A stretch of DNA of 64,000 nucleotides, taken from assembly GCF_002754195.1 (NCBI RefSeq), contig NZ_PEEU01000001.1:3410001-3474000 (forward strand), written 5' to 3'. The DNA comes from Flavobacterium sp. 9. Lineage in GTDB: Bacteria; Bacteroidota; Bacteroidia; Flavobacteriales; Flavobacteriaceae. This document shows, piece after piece, positions 9,112 through 17,836 of this stretch. The translations under genes were made by a program, and so were the position numbers. The notes beneath the pieces were generated by a model. It saw only the letters and a list, made by a program, of their open reading frames with translations. It had not been told where the DNA came from and did no database searches. Position 1 is the first letter of the stretch, and each line of letters opens with the position of its first letter.

Positions 9112-9126
9112 TCTCGCTAAATATAA

Positions 9127-9693
9127 TTATGCTTCAGTTGTTTCGTTATTCTCTTCAGCAGCAGGAGCTTCTTCAGTTGATGCTTCAACTTCAGTAACTT
9201 CTTCTTCAACTGCAGGAGTTGCAGCAGCGATAGCATCAGCTTCAGCCTGAGCTGCAGCAGCTAAACGTTTAGCGTTAACTTCTTGTTCTGCTTTAAAAGC
9301 TTTAGCTTTAGCATCAGCTTGCGCTTTTGTTAAACCGTCTTTTTTAGCATCAACTTTTCCAGCTTTAGCTTCTAACCATGCAGCTAATTTAGCATCAGCT
9401 TGCTCTTGAGTTAAAGCTCCTTTACGGATACCTCCATCAAGGTGGTGTTTCAATAAAGCACCTTTGTAAGAAAGAATTGCTCTAGCAGTATCAGTTGGTT
9501 GTGCACCATTGTGTAACCATTTAACTGCGCTATCAAGGTTTAAGTCGATAGTTGCTGGGTTAGTGTTTGGATTGTAAGTACCGATTTTCTCTAAGTATTT
9601 ACCATCTCTTTTTGAGCGTGCATCTGCAGCTACAACCCAGTAAAAAGGTTTTCCTTTTTTACCGTGTCTTTGTAATCTAATTTTTACTGACAT
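9127..9693 (-). CDS. rpsP: 30S ribosomal protein S16
   Basis: A 188-residue S16. The first ~85 residues are the conserved core (VKIRLQRHGKKGKPFYWVVA, DGKYLEKIGTYNPN, AVKWLHNGAQPTDTARAIL). The remaining ~100 residues form a Lys/Ala-rich then Glu/Ala-rich low-complexity tail, far longer than the ~82-residue E. coli protein but usual for Bacteroidota. It heads the rpsP-rimM unit and has a good -7 box upstream. Confidence 0.97.
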   Translation of the reverse strand: MSVKIRLQRHGKKGKPFYWVVAADARSKRDGKYLEKIGTYNPNTNPATIDLNLDSAVKWLHNGAQPTDTARAILSYKGALLKHHLDGGIRKGALTQEQADAKLAAWLEAKAGKVDAKKDGLTKAQADAKAKAFKAEQEVNAKRLAAAAQAEADAIAAATPAVEEEVTEVEASTEEAPAAEENNETTEA

Positions 9694-9742
9694 AATCGTA
9701 TGATTAAATTTTGAGGTACTCGACCCCTATTAATTAAGGGTG

Positions 9743-9779
9743 CAAAGATATAATTTTTTTGTAAATAATGCGTTTCAAA
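9743..9779 (-). promoter_or_regulatory. Promoter of rpsP-rimM
   Basis: On the minus strand TATCTTTG (9743-9750) matches the Bacteroidota -7 box TAnnTTTG. A TTTG at 9776-9779 could be the -33 box, though the 25-base spacing is slightly long. The 5' leader to the rpsP start would be about 45 bases. Confidence 0.5.
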
Positions 9780-9841
9780 TTTTATTAATTATATCAGAGA
9801 TAGATTTTTACTATTTTTTGCATAGTTTTTGACTTCCTTTT

Positions 9842-9874
9842 TTGAAATTATTGATCTTAAATGTAATACTTTTG
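9842..9874 (+). promoter_or_regulatory. Promoter of the lipoprotein at 9893
   Basis: TTG at 9842-9844, 22-base spacer, TACTTTTG at 9867-9874: a full match to the Bacteroidota -33/-7 pattern. The start codon lies only ~18 bases downstream, which rules out the longer upstream frame as coding. Confidence 0.65.
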
Positions 9875-9892
9875 CCTGAAATTTATTTTTTT

Positions 9893-10375
9893 ATGAAAAA
9901 ATACTATTACTTACTAATTACTATTTTTTTACTTGCATCTTGTGAGGAAGATGTAAAATTCAATACACCAGCCTTTCAAGGTTTAAAAGGCAACGTTTTT
10001 TGGAGAGCTCAAAATTATTCGGCACAGGCAAAAGCAAGCGGAGGTATAGTTATCGAAGGTGGCTTGGGAGTTGATGCGGTAAGCCTGAAACTGCCTTCTT
10101 CGACACCAAAGACTTATATTTTAGGTGTTGATAATATAACAACAGCTTCTTATTTGAATAGATTATCAAGTATGGCGCCTCAATTTACTACCGGAACAAA
10201 CAAAGGCAGTGGTCAAATTGTGATTACAGAGTTTAACAATCAAACAAATACTGTTTCGGGAACGTTTAGGTTTACTGCGGTAAATGCAAATACAGAAGAT
10301 CTTGAAAATCCTACTGTAACTTTTACAGAAGGTGTTTTTTATAAAGTTCCATATACTCCGACGACTAATTTTTAA
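9893..10375 (+). CDS. Lipoprotein, DUF6252-like
   Basis: A 160-residue lipoprotein. The ATG at 9893 gives a signal peptide ending in the lipobox LLASC; the longer frame back to a TTG at 9842 overlaps the promoter and was rejected. The mature part has FKGLKGN-type opening (FQGLKGNVFWRAQNY), then Gly/Thr-rich beta strands and a GSGQIVITEFN...VSGTFRF segment. This pattern recalls small Bacteroidota lipoproteins of the DUF6252 kind, assigned from memory. No function is known. It stands alone on the plus strand, divergent from rpsP. Confidence 0.7.
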   Translation: MKKYYYLLITIFLLASCEEDVKFNTPAFQGLKGNVFWRAQNYSAQAKASGGIVIEGGLGVDAVSLKLPSSTPKTYILGVDNITTASYLNRLSSMAPQFTTGTNKGSGQIVITEFNNQTNTVSGTFRFTAVNANTEDLENPTVTFTEGVFYKVPYTPTTNF

Positions 10376-10516
10376 CAACTGGATTTTTCATTTGCGATAG
10401 ATTAGTTTTGCTACATTTTGATTTTTTAAATCAAAATAAAAACATAAATAAACTAATATATAGTAGATTAGAGAAAAATAAGACTACATTTGCTACATTA
10501 TTATAAATAAGTACAT

Positions 10517-10876
10517 ATGAACATTTTTGTTGGAAGCCTTCCATTCAGTATTGAGGAAGCAGATTTAAGAGAGTCTTTCGAGGCTTACGGAGCAGTAGAT
10601 TCAGTTAAAATCATTACTGATAAATTTACAGGAAGAAGCAAAGGTTTTGGTTTCGTAGAGATGCCAAACGATGCGGAAGCTCAAAAAGCAATTGATGAAT
10701 TGAACGGAGCTACTGTTCAAGGTCGTGCAATTGTAGTTAATAAATCTGAGCCGAAGCCTGAAGGTGAAAGAAGAAGCTTCAACAATAACAGCCGTGGTGG
10801 AGATTCACGCGGAGGTTATGGTGGAGGAAACAACCGTGGTGGAAATGACCGTGGTGGTAACAGAGGAGGATATTAA
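10517..10876 (+). CDS. RRM-domain RNA-binding protein
   Basis: A 119-residue protein with one RNA recognition motif: RNP2 (IFVGSL) at ~3-8 and RNP1 (KGFGFVEM) at ~44-51, then a Gly/Arg/Asn-rich tail (GGYGGGNNRGGNDRGG). This is the layout of bacterial glycine-rich RNA-binding proteins, often cold- or stress-induced. The 140-base leader contains two similar TAnnTTTG boxes (10403-10410 and 10485-10492), each embedded in the repeated word TTTGCTACATT, so tandem promoters are possible. A strong terminator follows. Confidence 0.92.
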   Translation: MNIFVGSLPFSIEEADLRESFEAYGAVDSVKIITDKFTGRSKGFGFVEMPNDAEAQKAIDELNGATVQGRAIVVNKSEPKPEGERRSFNNNSRGGDSRGGYGGGNNRGGNDRGGNRGGY

Positions 10877-10895
10877 TATTTTTTTCTAAATATAT

Positions 10896-10929
10896 AAAAG
10901 GGATCAACTTATGTTGATCCCTTTTTTTA
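10896..10929 (+). terminator. Rho-independent terminator of RRM gene
   Basis: Thirteen-bp perfect stem AAAAGGGATCAAC / GTTGATCCCTTTT with a TTAT loop and a T-run. It can work on both strands and could also stop leftward transcription from the leu operon, together with CCTGAAAC-type repeats at 10944-11008. Confidence 0.88.
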
Positions 10930-11012
10930 TGCAGTAAAATTTGTTTCAGGTTTCAAGTTTGTTTTGTTTTAAGTTTCAACAACCTGAAACAAAATAAACC
11001 TGAAACAAAATT

Positions 11013-12074
11013 TTATAGATTAGCTACAAACCAGTCTCCAACTTCGCTGGTTTTGTATGCTTTTGATCCTTTTGGAGCTAAATCTTCAGTAACAATTCCT
11101 TGCTCTAATGATTTGTTTACAACCGCTCTGATAGCTTCAGCTTCGGCTTTTAATCCAAAAGCGTCTTCGAACATCATTGCAGCAGATAAAATAGTAGCCA
11201 AAGGATTAGCAATGTTTAATCCGGTTGCTTGTGGATAAGATCCGTGAATTGGTTCGTATAATGAAGTATGTTCTCCAACAGAAGCAGATGGCATTAATCC
11301 CATTGAGCCTGAAATTACTGAAGCTTCATCTGTCAAAATATCTCCGAATAAATTCTCAGTGATTAATACGTCATAAGAGTTTGGCCATTGAACTAAACGC
11401 ATTGCCACAGCATCAACAAATTCGTAAGAAACAGTAACTTCAGGATAATCTTTTTCCATTGCCTGAACTGTTTCTCTCCATAAACGAGAAGTTTCAAGAA
11501 CGTTAGCTTTATCAACGCAACATAATTTTTTGCTACGTGTCATTGCAAGTTCAAAACCTTTTTTAGCCAAACGCTGAACTTCTGCTCTTGTATAAACGCA
11601 ATTATCGAAAGCAGTTTCTCCGTCATCTCTTCTTCCTTTTTCTCCAAAGTAAATTCCTCCGGTTAATTCTCTTAAGAAAACCAAATCAGTACCTTCTATT
11701 CTTTCTCTTTTTAAAGGAGAATTATCAATCAAAGAAGGGAAAGTAAAAGTAGGACGTACGTTTGCAAACAAGCCTAATTTTTTACGCATTAATAATAATC
11801 CTTGTTCCGGACGAACTGGCGCACTTGGATCGTTATCGTATTTTGGGTGACCAATCGCTCCGAATAAAACAGCATCGGCAGCCATACAAATTTCGTGCGT
11901 TTCATCTGGGTAAGGAACTCCAACAGCATCAATTGCACAAGCTCCAGTAAGAGCCGGTGTCCAGGTTATTTCGTGATTGAATTTTTTTGCAATAGCATCA
12001 GATACTTTTACTGCTTCATTAATTACCTCAGGACCGATTCCGTCTCCTGCTAAAAGGGCTATGTTAAATTTCAT
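11013..12074 (-). CDS. leuB: 3-isopropylmalate dehydrogenase
   Basis: A 353-residue NAD-dependent dehydrogenase of the isocitrate/isopropylmalate family. Seen: LLAGDGIGPEVINEAVKV at the N-terminus, FGAIGHPKYD, LLLMRKKLGLFANVRP substrate region, and the metal-binding ENLFGDILTDEASVISGSMGL. It oxidatively decarboxylates 3-isopropylmalate in leucine synthesis; the enzyme also accepts the methylmalate of the citramalate route, relevant given the neighbouring synthase. Last gene of the leuC-leuD-synthase-leuB operon. Confidence 0.97.
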   Translation of the reverse strand: MKFNIALLAGDGIGPEVINEAVKVSDAIAKKFNHEITWTPALTGACAIDAVGVPYPDETHEICMAADAVLFGAIGHPKYDNDPSAPVRPEQGLLLMRKKLGLFANVRPTFTFPSLIDNSPLKRERIEGTDLVFLRELTGGIYFGEKGRRDDGETAFDNCVYTRAEVQRLAKKGFELAMTRSKKLCCVDKANVLETSRLWRETVQAMEKDYPEVTVSYEFVDAVAMRLVQWPNSYDVLITENLFGDILTDEASVISGSMGLMPSASVGEHTSLYEPIHGSYPQATGLNIANPLATILSAAMMFEDAFGLKAEAEAIRAVVNKSLEQGIVTEDLAPKGSKAYKTSEVGDWFVANL

Positions 12075-12090
12075 TTTTTATTTTTTAAAA

Positions 12091-12236
12091 AGGTTCTAAG
12101 ATTTTAAGTTGCTAAGATTCTAAGGTTTTTAGTCTTATCGGCTTAGTTTTATTTTTTAAAGGCTTTCAAATACTAAGACTCTAAGCTCAAAGAAAAAATC
12201 TTAGCACCTTAGAGTCTTAGCACCTTAGTGCCTTAG
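12091..12236. repeat. CTAAG/CTTAG intergenic repeats
   Basis: Many copies of short words such as CTAAGATTCTAAG and CTTAGCACCTTAG, in direct and inverted order, fill the gap between leuB and the synthase gene. They can fold back on themselves. Typical non-coding filler of Flavobacterium genomes; no coding capacity. Confidence 0.6.
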
Positions 12237-13765
12237 GCTACTACATTAAGCATTTTTTGCGTTGCGATAATTGCTGCAACTGTCTGATCTGAATCTAATC
12301 CTCTTGTTTTAAATTCTTTTCCGTTGTTTGTCCAGGTTATGATCGTTTCGCATAAAGCATCAGAACTACTTCCCGGAGGGATTCTGACTGCGTAATCTAT
12401 CAATTTTGGGAGTGTTAATTTTTTACTTTTATAAATTTTAGATAAAGCATTCATAAAAGCATCAAACTGACCGTCTCCTTGTGCGTGTTCTTCTATGATT
12501 TCTCCATCAAGATTTAAGCTTAATGTCGATGATGGACGTGTTCCTTTTGAATGCATTAACACGTAAGACTGTATGGTAATTTTTTCTTGGTAAGTATGAC
12601 TGTCCAAAACATCTGAAATAATGTACGGAAGATCTTCTTTGGTAACGGTTTCTTTTTTGTCGCCTAATTCAATGATTCTTTGGGTGACCAATTTCAAATC
12701 TTCCTGATTTAGTTTTAAACCTAATTCCTGAAGGTTTTTTTCGATATTGGCTTTGCCCGAAGTTTTTCCTAAAGCATATTTTCGTTTTCTCCCGAAGCGT
12801 TCCGGAAGCAAATCATTAAAATATAAATTGTTTTTATTGTCACCGTCAGCGTGAATTCCGGCAGTTTGTGTAAATACATTGTCACCCACAATTGGTTTGT
12901 TAGCCGGGATTCTATATCCTGTAAAAGTCTCAACAAGTTTGCTTACCGTATAAAGTGAAGTCTCTTTTATATTGATGCTTACTTCCGGCAAATAATCATT
13001 TATTACAGCAACCGTGCTTTCAAGCGGAGCATTTCCGGCGCGTTCCCCCATTCCGTTTACAGTAACGTGAAGCCCGTTTATGCCGGCTTTTATAGCTTCC
13101 ATGACATTGGCAACGCTCAAATCGTAATCGTTATGTGCGTGAAAATCAAAATGTATTTGTGGATATCTAATTCTAATTTTCGAAATAAATTCAAAAGCCT
13201 GAGACGGAATTAAAACGCCTAAAGTATCCGGTAATAAAATTCTTTTAACGGGTTGAGTTGCTAAAAAATCAAGAAACTGAAAAACGTATTCTTGAGAATT
13301 TCGCATTCCGTTGCTCCAATCTTCCAGGTAAACATTGGTTTCAATATTATTTTCTTTTGCTAAAGCGATGATTTGAGCGATTTCAGAAAAATGCTGTTCA
13401 GGAGTTTTTTTTAATTGATGCGTCAGGTGATTCATTGAACCTTTAGTCAATAAATTTTGCACTTTGGCACCAGCTTTTTTCATCCATTCAATAGAAACTC
13501 CTCCGTCTACAAACGAAAGTACTTCGATTCTGTTAATATATCCTCGCTCTTCTGCCCAGGATGTAATGCCTTTTACGGCTTGAAATTCTCCTTCGCTTAC
13601 GCGAGCCGAAGCAATTTCGATTCTATCAATATTTAATTCTTCCAACAATAATTGTGCAATGGTTAGTTTTTCTGCAGCAGAAAATGATACTCCTGAGGTT
13701 TGTTCACCATCACGGAGCGTCGTGTCCATTATTTCAATTTTTCTTTTTTCCATATTGATATTCAT
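12233..13765 (-). CDS. Citramalate/2-isopropylmalate synthase family enzyme
   Basis: A 510-residue HMGL-like acyltransferase with a C-terminal LeuA dimer/allosteric domain. Seen: IEIMDTTLRDGEQTSG (~10-25), the catalytic/metal region FDFHAHNDYDLSVAN, NGMGERAGNAPLE, and the C-terminal domain ending VRIPPGSSSDALCE...DQTVAAIIATQKML. Within leuC-leuD-leuB it would normally be called LeuA, but EIASARVSEGE, VYLEDWSNGMRNS and TAGIHADGDNKNNLY recall Leptospira citramalate synthase (CimA) much more than E. coli LeuA. CimA condenses pyruvate with acetyl-CoA and feeds isoleucine synthesis through the same LeuCD and LeuB. Family certain; substrate not. The start MNINMEK offers two ATGs, 12 bases apart. 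Confidence 0.85.
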   Translation of the reverse strand: MNINMEKRKIEIMDTTLRDGEQTSGVSFSAAEKLTIAQLLLEELNIDRIEIASARVSEGEFQAVKGITSWAEERGYINRIEVLSFVDGGVSIEWMKKAGAKVQNLLTKGSMNHLTHQLKKTPEQHFSEIAQIIALAKENNIETNVYLEDWSNGMRNSQEYVFQFLDFLATQPVKRILLPDTLGVLIPSQAFEFISKIRIRYPQIHFDFHAHNDYDLSVANVMEAIKAGINGLHVTVNGMGERAGNAPLESTVAVINDYLPEVSINIKETSLYTVSKLVETFTGYRIPANKPIVGDNVFTQTAGIHADGDNKNNLYFNDLLPERFGRKRKYALGKTSGKANIEKNLQELGLKLNQEDLKLVTQRIIELGDKKETVTKEDLPYIISDVLDSHTYQEKITIQSYVLMHSKGTRPSSTLSLNLDGEIIEEHAQGDGQFDAFMNALSKIYKSKKLTLPKLIDYAVRIPPGSSSDALCETIITWTNNGKEFKTRGLDSDQTVAAIIATQKMLNVVA

Positions 13766-13801
13766 ATTTCTAATGGGTTGGATAATATTAATATATCCAT
13801 A

Positions 13802-13945
13802 CTTTAATTTTAACGCAGATTTTACGGATTCGCTTTGCGAAGACGCGGATTTTTGCGGATTTTTACTTTAGCTAAAAAATAAAATCAGTTTTTTTCAGCG
13901 TTTTTGCGATAGCAAATCTGTTTCATCCGCGTTCTATTTTTTCTC
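13802..13945. repeat. Interspersed repeat (ACGCAGATTTT... type)
   Basis: A stretch with words such as ACGCAGATTTTACGGATT and GCGGATTTTT followed by imperfect inverted copies ending in TTTCATCCGCGTT. Related words recur at 33240-33300 (AATCTGTAAAATCTGCGTG). Non-coding. Confidence 0.5.
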
Positions 13946-13958
13946 ATTTAATTTAGAA

Positions 13959-13991
13959 AGACCCGACAGGTTTCAAAAACCTGTCGGGTCT
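13959..13991. repeat. Perfect 15-bp hairpin (ACCCGACAGG type)
   Basis: Perfect 15-bp inverted repeat around a 3-base loop, core ACCCGACAGGTTT / AAACCTGTCGGGT. A similar hairpin (ACCCGTCAGATT) ends the L,D-transpeptidase gene at 43998-44032. It lies inside the leu operon between leuD and the synthase, with no T-run on the minus strand, so it may act as a processing or attenuation element and not as a full terminator. Confidence 0.65.
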
Positions 13992-14012
13992 AATAGATCG
14001 AACGAGATTTTA

Positions 14013-14609
14013 TTAATACGGAAGTTTATCGGCGAAAGCCACAATATCCTCTTTAATATTTTGCAAATAATCAATGTCATCAAAGCCATTAATCATGTTG
14101 TTCTTTTTGTATCCGTTAATCGCAAATGATTCTGATTGACCTGTTGCCAATAAAGTAATTGTTTGGTTTGGCAAGTTGATTTCTAATTCTGTTTTCGGAT
14201 CAGCTTCGATTGCTTTAAAAATCGTGTCTGCAAATTCCGGACTAACCTGAACTGGTAAAACTCCAATATTTAAACAGTTTCCTTTGAAGATATCTGCAAA
14301 GAAACTCGAAACTACAGCTCTAAAACCGTAATCATAAACTGCCCAAGCAGCGTGTTCTCTTGAAGATCCTGAACCAAAGTTTTTTCCTCCAACAAGGATT
14401 TTTCCGCTATAAGTTGAATCGTTCAAAACGAAATCAGCTTTTGGAGAATCGTCTCCGTTATATCTCCAGTCTCTGAAAAGATTATCTCCAAAACCTTCAC
14501 GCTTTGTAGCTTTCAGGAAACGAGCCGGGATGATTTGATCTGTATCTACGTTCTCAATTGGTAGTGGCACAGCACTACTAGTAAGTATATTAAATTTATC
14601 GTATGCCAT
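14013..14609 (-). CDS. leuD: 3-isopropylmalate dehydratase small subunit
   Basis: A 198-residue small subunit of isopropylmalate isomerase. Seen: [13 protein letters not shown] near the N-terminus and the swivel-domain motif [22 protein letters not shown]. It pairs with LeuC, whose gene is just upstream, to isomerise 2-isopropylmalate to 3-isopropylmalate (and citramalate to methylmalate). Length is normal. Confidence 0.97.
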   Translation of the reverse strand: MAYDKFNILTSSAVPLPIENVDTDQIIPARFLKATKREGFGDNLFRDWRYNGDDSPKADFVLNDSTYSGKILVGGKNFGSGSSREHAAWAVYDYGFRAVVSSFFADIFKGNCLNIGVLPVQVSPEFADTIFKAIEADPKTELEINLPNQTITLLATGQSESFAINGYKKNNMINGFDDIDYLQNIKEDIVAFADKLPY

Positions 14610-14719
14610 TTTTTCTTTTGCTTTATGCTGTAGGCTTTAAGTTTTAGGCTTTTCCTACAGTGTGTATTATGTATTGAATTTTTAGCTTAAAGCCTATTGC
14701 TTATGGCTTATAGCGAGAA

Positions 14720-16114
14720 TTAAAATAATTCTCTCGGGTCTGTTAGTTTTCCGGTAACAGCAGCAGCGGCAGCCATAATTGGACTTGCTAATAATGTTCT
14801 TGAACCAGGACCTTGGCGACCTTCAAAGTTTCTGTTTGAAGTACTTACTGCATATTTTCCAGCAGGAACTTTATCGTCGTTCATTGCTAAACACGCTGAA
14901 CAACCCGGCTGACGTAATACAAAACCAGCTTCTGTCAAAATATCTAAAATACCTTCTTCTTTAATCTGAGCTTCAACAACGTGAGAACCCGGAACTAACC
15001 AAGCGGTAACATTATCTGCTTTTTTTCTTCCTTTTACAATTTCGGCGAAAGCCCTAAAATCTTCAATACGTCCGTTTGTACAACTTCCTAAGAAAACGTA
15101 ATCAATTGGTTTTCCAATCATCACATCATCTTCCTGGAAGCCCATATAAGCTAACGATTTTTTATAAGTTTCCTCACCGCCTTCAACTTGATTAGCGTTC
15201 GGAATATGTTTTGAGATACCAATTCCCATTCCTGGGTTAGTACCATAAGTAATCATTGGTTCGATATCTGAAGCTTTGATGTTTAATTCGGCATCAAAAA
15301 CAGCATCATCATCCGTTTTTAAAGTTTTCCAGTATTCAACCGCTTTTGTCCAAGCTTCACCTTTTGGAGCAAATAATCTTCCTTCAAGGAAATCAAAAGT
15401 AGTTTGGTCAGGAGCGATCATACCTCCACGAGCACCCATTTCGATACTTAGATTACAAACAGTCATACGACCTTCCATAGTCATGTTTTCGAAAACATCT
15501 CCGGCGTATTCAACAAAATAACCAGTTCCTCCAGAAGTAGTCAATTGAGCAATAATATAAAGTGCAACGTCTTTTGGACCAACACCTTTACTTAATTGAC
15601 CGTTTACGTTGATACGCATTTTCTTTGGTTTTGGCTGCATAATACATTGTGTAGAAAGCACCATCTCAACCTCAGAAGTTCCGATACCAAAAGCAATCGC
15701 TCCAAAGGCACCGTGAGTAGACGTGTGAGAATCTCCACAAACAATAGTAGCACCTGGCAAAGTAATTCCGTTTTCAGGACCAACTACGTGTACAATTCCA
15801 TTTTTAATGTGACCTAATCCCCAGTGCGAAATTCCGTATTCGGCAGCATTATCTTCAAGCGCTTTAAGCTGATTTGCAGATAGTGCATCTTCAACTGGTA
15901 AATGTTGGTTTATGGTTGGTGTATTGTGATCTGCAGTTGCAAAAGTACGCTCTGGGTATAAAACCTTAACGCCTCTGGCTTTTAATCCTAGAAAAGCAAC
16001 AGGACTCGTAACCTCATGAATGAAATGGCGGTCAATAAAAAACACATCTGGTCCATCTTCAATTTTACGCACTACATGTGAATCCCATACTTTGTCAAAT
16101 AATGTCTTACTCAT
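14720..16114 (-). CDS. leuC: 3-isopropylmalate dehydratase large subunit
   Basis: A 464-residue aconitase-family protein carrying the 4Fe-4S cluster. Cluster ligands are visible in [14 protein letters not shown] and in [14 protein letters not shown]; the substrate region has [23 protein letters not shown]. Length is that of bacterial LeuC. First gene of the operon, with a clear promoter upstream and leuD ~110 bases downstream. Confidence 0.97.
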   Translation of the reverse strand: MSKTLFDKVWDSHVVRKIEDGPDVFFIDRHFIHEVTSPVAFLGLKARGVKVLYPERTFATADHNTPTINQHLPVEDALSANQLKALEDNAAEYGISHWGLGHIKNGIVHVVGPENGITLPGATIVCGDSHTSTHGAFGAIAFGIGTSEVEMVLSTQCIMQPKPKKMRINVNGQLSKGVGPKDVALYIIAQLTTSGGTGYFVEYAGDVFENMTMEGRMTVCNLSIEMGARGGMIAPDQTTFDFLEGRLFAPKGEAWTKAVEYWKTLKTDDDAVFDAELNIKASDIEPMITYGTNPGMGIGISKHIPNANQVEGGEETYKKSLAYMGFQEDDVMIGKPIDYVFLGSCTNGRIEDFRAFAEIVKGRKKADNVTAWLVPGSHVVEAQIKEEGILDILTEAGFVLRQPGCSACLAMNDDKVPAGKYAVSTSNRNFEGRQGPGSRTLLASPIMAAAAAVTGKLTDPRELF

Positions 16115-16177
16115 TTTTTATTTTTTTTAATTGTAATTCTATAACCACAGCAATTCCTGCTTATTATAATAGGAAAA

Positions 16178-16207
16178 CAAAATTAGAAAAAGATGTAAGG
16201 GCGTCAA
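16178..16207 (-). promoter_or_regulatory. Promoter of the leuC-leuD-synthase-leuB operon
   Basis: On the minus strand TTG (16205-16207), a 19-base spacer and TAATTTTG (16178-16185) match the Bacteroidota consensus exactly. The leader to the leuC ATG would be about 60 bases and contains no evident leader peptide or terminator hairpin. Confidence 0.7.
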
Positions 16208-16625
16208 TTTGAATATTTCATTATATACGATACCCAAACTTAAATACAAATTGCGATTGACTTTTTTGCAATGAGATTTGGTTGTAGAATGAATATAAAT
16301 TGGTTTTGCTTTTTCTTTTTCGGTTAATTTTGAGTTGATTGCTTTAATTTTAATAGTTGGCAAATTTATCTCAAAATCAATATAAAATATAAGTTTTTAT
16401 TCAAAAAAATGTAACAAAATGAGTTAAAATAGTAATAATTGTTAGGTTTGATTTGTTTTAAAGTTTCTGTTTTTTTGAAGTCTAATGGCTTTAAATGCCA
16501 ATTTTTGAAGTTTTTAAATATTCTAAAATTCATTAAAATACTACGACATCCAAGAAGTGTATTTTTATGAAATTTTATGATTTTTAATGCAAAAAGGGAT
16601 CTGTTGAAGAAGATAATTTTAAAGA
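16208..16625. other. Intergenic region, no gene seen
   Basis: AT-rich sequence between the leu operon promoter and the convergent end of the AraC-type regulator. A 74-codon frame across 16139-16363 covers the leu promoter and has no recognisable protein features. I see no RNA gene here. Confidence 0.5.
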
Positions 16626-17546
16626 CTAATTCAATGAGTTTTTAAATTCCAAAGGTGTTAAGTTGGTTTTCTTTTTGAAGAGTTTGCTAAACGATTGAGG
16701 ATATTCAAAACCTAATTGATAAGCTATTTCTGCCACAGAAAGATTGGTAGAAATCAGGAAATCCTTTGATTTTTCAATTAGTTTCGAATGAATGTGCTGT
16801 TGCGCATTTTGTCCGGTTAGATTACGAAGCATGTCACTAAGATAATGTGTAGAAACGTTGATTTGAGAAGCAAGAAAATCCACCGTTGGTAATCCTCTTT
16901 TTAAGGTTTCGGCATTATTGAGATAATTATCCAGAGTGTCTTCTACTTTAAGTAATAAATCATGACTAATTGTTTTTCTTGTAATGAATTGACGTTTGTA
17001 AAAACGATTGCTATAATTCAATAAAACATCAATATATGAAACGATAACATCCTGACTCATTTCGTCTATTGCGGTATGAAGTTCATTATCAATGCTGGTT
17101 AATAATCCTATAATGGTTGTTTTTTCGCTATCAGAAAGATGAAGCGCTTCATTGGTATCGTAAGAGAAGAAGCCATATTTTTTGATCGTTTTTCCTAAAG
17201 GATAATTTCTAATAAAGTCCGGATGAAAAAGCAGCGTATAACCAAAATATTCAACTCCTTCCTGATTATCGGTAAAAATCAATTGATTGGGAGATGTAAA
17301 CATTAATCCGCCTTCATTAAAATCATAATAACCCTGGCCGTAACCCATTTTTCCGTTGGTCGAATATTTATAAGATATTTTATAAAAATCGAGCAGGAAA
17401 TGATTGTTAGTTAAATCAGCATTTATAATGAGTTTGGTATTATCAACCAAGGTAATCATAGGATGAAGCGGCTTTGGGAGCTGAAACAAACTATGAAATT
17501 CTGATATTGAGGAAATTTTTGCCGGATTATTGTTTTTCTTTTCCAT
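16626..17546 (-). CDS. AraC-family transcriptional regulator
   Basis: A 306-residue regulator. The N-terminal ~180 residues form a cupin-like sensor region (FHSLFQLPKPLHPMITL ... GGLMFTSPNQLIF), and the C-terminal ~100 residues carry the two AraC helix-turn-helix units, the second being LSVAEIAYQLGFEYPQSFSK followed by LFKKKTNLTPLEFK. Regulators of this shape often sit next to SDR or other small oxidoreductase genes and control them. The SDR gene lies 290 bases upstream on the same strand, separated by a long hairpin, so control of it is plausible but not shown. Confidence 0.9.
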   Translation of the reverse strand: MEKKNNNPAKISSISEFHSLFQLPKPLHPMITLVDNTKLIINADLTNNHFLLDFYKISYKYSTNGKMGYGQGYYDFNEGGLMFTSPNQLIFTDNQEGVEYFGYTLLFHPDFIRNYPLGKTIKKYGFFSYDTNEALHLSDSEKTTIIGLLTSIDNELHTAIDEMSQDVIVSYIDVLLNYSNRFYKRQFITRKTISHDLLLKVEDTLDNYLNNAETLKRGLPTVDFLASQINVSTHYLSDMLRNLTGQNAQQHIHSKLIEKSKDFLISTNLSVAEIAYQLGFEYPQSFSKLFKKKTNLTPLEFKNSLN

Positions 17547-17676
17547 GATATAAAGTTATAAAAATTTGAAAATTAATCAGGCTTTCCGAAAAGTATTGAA
17601 CAGTCTCTTTAATTTTGAAAGAATAGCTTCGGAGAAGCAAAATATTTATAGAAATAGTATTTAGTAGTGGAAGGAA

Positions 17677-17730
17677 AGCTCCAGCGGAGCGAAATATTTT
17701 AATACTGTTGTATTTCGCTCCGCTGGAGCT
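17677..17730. repeat. 20-bp perfect inverted repeat element
   Basis: The 20-base arms 17677-17696 and 17711-17730 (core CTCCAGCGGAGCGAAATA) are perfect reverse complements around a 14-base loop. Flanking words GAGAAGCAAAATATTTATAG (17632-) and CCCCGCTGGGGC (17770-) look like degraded relatives. Lies between the SDR and AraC genes; probably an interspersed palindromic repeat, which could also act as a transcription stop. Confidence 0.7.
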
Positions 17731-17836
17731 CTTTTGTATCCGTATGATTGAATCTCTATAAATATTCTGCCCCGCTGGGGCTTAGTAAAAATAAAAAGAA
17801 TGTTCAATGCTTTTTGAGTAGCCTTATCAGGAATTA

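Noticed and set aside
12091..12236. Regularly spaced CTAAG words as a CRISPR-like array
   Set aside because: Words are short, irregularly spaced, occur in both orientations and have no unique spacers of constant length; no cas genes nearby.
13659..13871. 70-codon plus-strand frame
   Set aside because: Antisense shadow of the synthase gene extending into repeat DNA.
16139..16363. 74-codon minus-strand frame before leuC
   Set aside because: It covers the exact-consensus leu promoter and is a low-complexity Lys/Ile-rich frame typical of AT-rich intergenic DNA.
17677..17730. Inverted repeat as binding site of the AraC-type regulator
   Set aside because: Arms of 20 bp with perfect symmetry and degraded relatives nearby fit a repeat element better; AraC-family sites are usually direct repeats.
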